From contig DRQL01000313.1 of NCBI GenBank assembly GCA_011371465.1, positions 1 through 7,301 of the forward strand: 7,301 nucleotides of DNA. Reading direction: 5' to 3'. This DNA comes from Gammaproteobacteria bacterium (lineage in GTDB: Bacteria > Pseudomonadota > Gammaproteobacteria > DSM-19610). The notes beneath the pieces are model-generated. The model did not search any database and was not told where the DNA came from. It saw only the letters and a list, made by a program, of their open reading frames with translations. Shown here one piece after another: positions 6,743-7,301 of this stretch; position 1 is the stretch's first letter; each line of letters begins with the position of its first letter. The position numbers and the translations under genes were made by a program.

Positions 6743-7301
6743 TCACTGGACCTTGAGGCGACGCACCAGCCACTGGTCCACGTAGCGTTCGCTGTCGAAT
6801 ACCAGCCGTTCCTGCATCAGCTGCAACTGGTGGATGAAAAACATCAGCACAATACTGATCACCAGCGCGATAAAGGTTGAATTAAAAGCCACGCCCAGGC
6901 TGGCGGTAACACCGGTGATATCACCCTCCACTGCGCGGTGTGCCTGCCCCAGCGCATCGCCGATACCGCGCACGGTGCCGATAAACCCAACCGAGGGAAT
7001 CGCCCAGGCGATGTACCGGATGATGGACAGTTCCGATTCCAGCCGTTCGCCTTCCGATTCACACACGGCACGTGCAGCGGTCGACACATCCTGTACATTG
7101 CGCGTCGCCGCAAAACGTTCAATCGCCGTCAGCAGAGTACGCGGCAGCAATGACTCCCGCGCCCGGGCGGGCAGCGAGCGCAGGCGTTCGGACAGGCTGC
7201 GGGTATCCTCCAGCCCCACCGGCATATTCTCCGGCAGGCCGAGCAGGTCCTGCTCCAGCAGTTTCTGCTGCAGGTACACAGCACGCCCCTTGTAGGCCAG
7301 G
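6743..7301 (-). CDS. MotA/TolQ/ExbB proton channel family protein (partial, 5' end outside window)
   Basis: The frame is open from the right edge to a TGA at 6743-6745, giving 185 complete visible codons. An internal GTG at 7279 is probably not the start, because the frame continues upstream (LAYKGRA) and the first membrane helix expected in this family is missing. The visible part holds a charged cytoplasmic region and then two membrane helices. The first contains YIAWAIPSVGFIGTVRGIG (codons within about 7015-6955), matching the family's P-x-x-G-x-x-G-T-V signature. The second contains TASLGVAFNSTFIALVISIV (about 6907-6848), with the Thr (6875-6877) at the place where ExbB/TolQ line their channel. 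A short basic cytoplasmic tail follows (ending VRRLKVQ). These proteins form pentameric ion channels around a dimer of an ExbD/TolR/MotB partner. Here the only partner candidates in view are the two vWA proteins downstream, which carry ExbD-like helices. Whether it is closer to TolQ, ExbB or MotA cannot be decided from the fragment. Confidence 0.88.
   Translation of the reverse strand, partial: LAYKGRAVYLQQKLLEQDLLGLPENMPVGLEDTRSLSERLRSLPARARESLLPRTLLTAIERFAATRNVQDVSTAARAVCESEGERLESELSIIRYIAWAIPSVGFIGTVRGIGDALGQAHRAVEGDITGVTASLGVAFNSTFIALVISIVLMFFIHQLQLMQERLVFDSERYVDQWLVRRLKVQ

Noticed and set aside
6743..7279. GTG at 7279 as the true start of the TolQ-like gene
   Set aside because: The frame stays open to the window edge, and the first of the family's three membrane helices would be missing.
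4528..7301. Zorya-type defence operon (ZorAB)
   Set aside because: The channel protein fits the ZorA superfamily broadly, but the partners end in vWA domains instead of the OmpA-like domain of ZorB, and no ZorC, ZorD or ZorE gene is in view.

Overview
The window is GC-rich and gene-dense, and almost every base lies in a protein gene. Coding style, gene families (HDOD signalling proteins, a DUF1631 protein, a TolQ/ExbB-type channel protein) and a solitary REP-like palindrome tagged GTAGGAG suggest a gammaproteobacterium, perhaps near Chromatiales or Pseudomonas-like groups. That placement is inference; no marker gene is present.

Layout, left to right. (1) 1-1049, minus: the N-terminal part of an HDOD protein that runs into a coiled coil and then the first residues of an RsbU/SpoIIE-type PP2C phosphatase; it leaves the window at the left edge. 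(2) 1050-1177: a short gap with a probable minus-strand terminator and a nested inverted repeat. (3) 1178-2062, minus: a second, complete HDOD protein that still carries an HD pair. (4) 2063-2229: a divergent intergenic region. (5) 2230-4512, plus: a complete 760-residue DUF1631-family protein of unknown function. (6) 4528-7301, minus: three genes read right to left. These are the C-terminal part of a MotA/TolQ/ExbB channel protein (cut by the right edge), a 363-residue protein and a 333-residue protein. The last two share one architecture: a single N-terminal membrane helix with an ExbD/TolR-like Asp, a coiled coil, and a C-terminal von Willebrand factor A (vWA) domain. They overlap by 4 bp (GTGA).

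How the genes may work together. The left half looks like a signalling locus: HDOD proteins are non-enzymatic scaffolds or degenerate HD-family regulators, and an RsbU-type phosphatase usually acts on a STAS-domain anti-sigma antagonist. The right half looks like an ion-driven inner-membrane motor. The TolQ-like protein would be the stator channel, and the two vWA proteins would take the place of ExbD/TolR/MotB, with a metal-binding adhesion domain in the periplasm instead of an OmpA or TonB-binding domain. I do not recognise this as a named system; it is the most interesting part of the window. DUF1631 lies between the two halves and converges on the vWA operon with only 15 bp between stop codons; nothing in the sequence ties it to either side.
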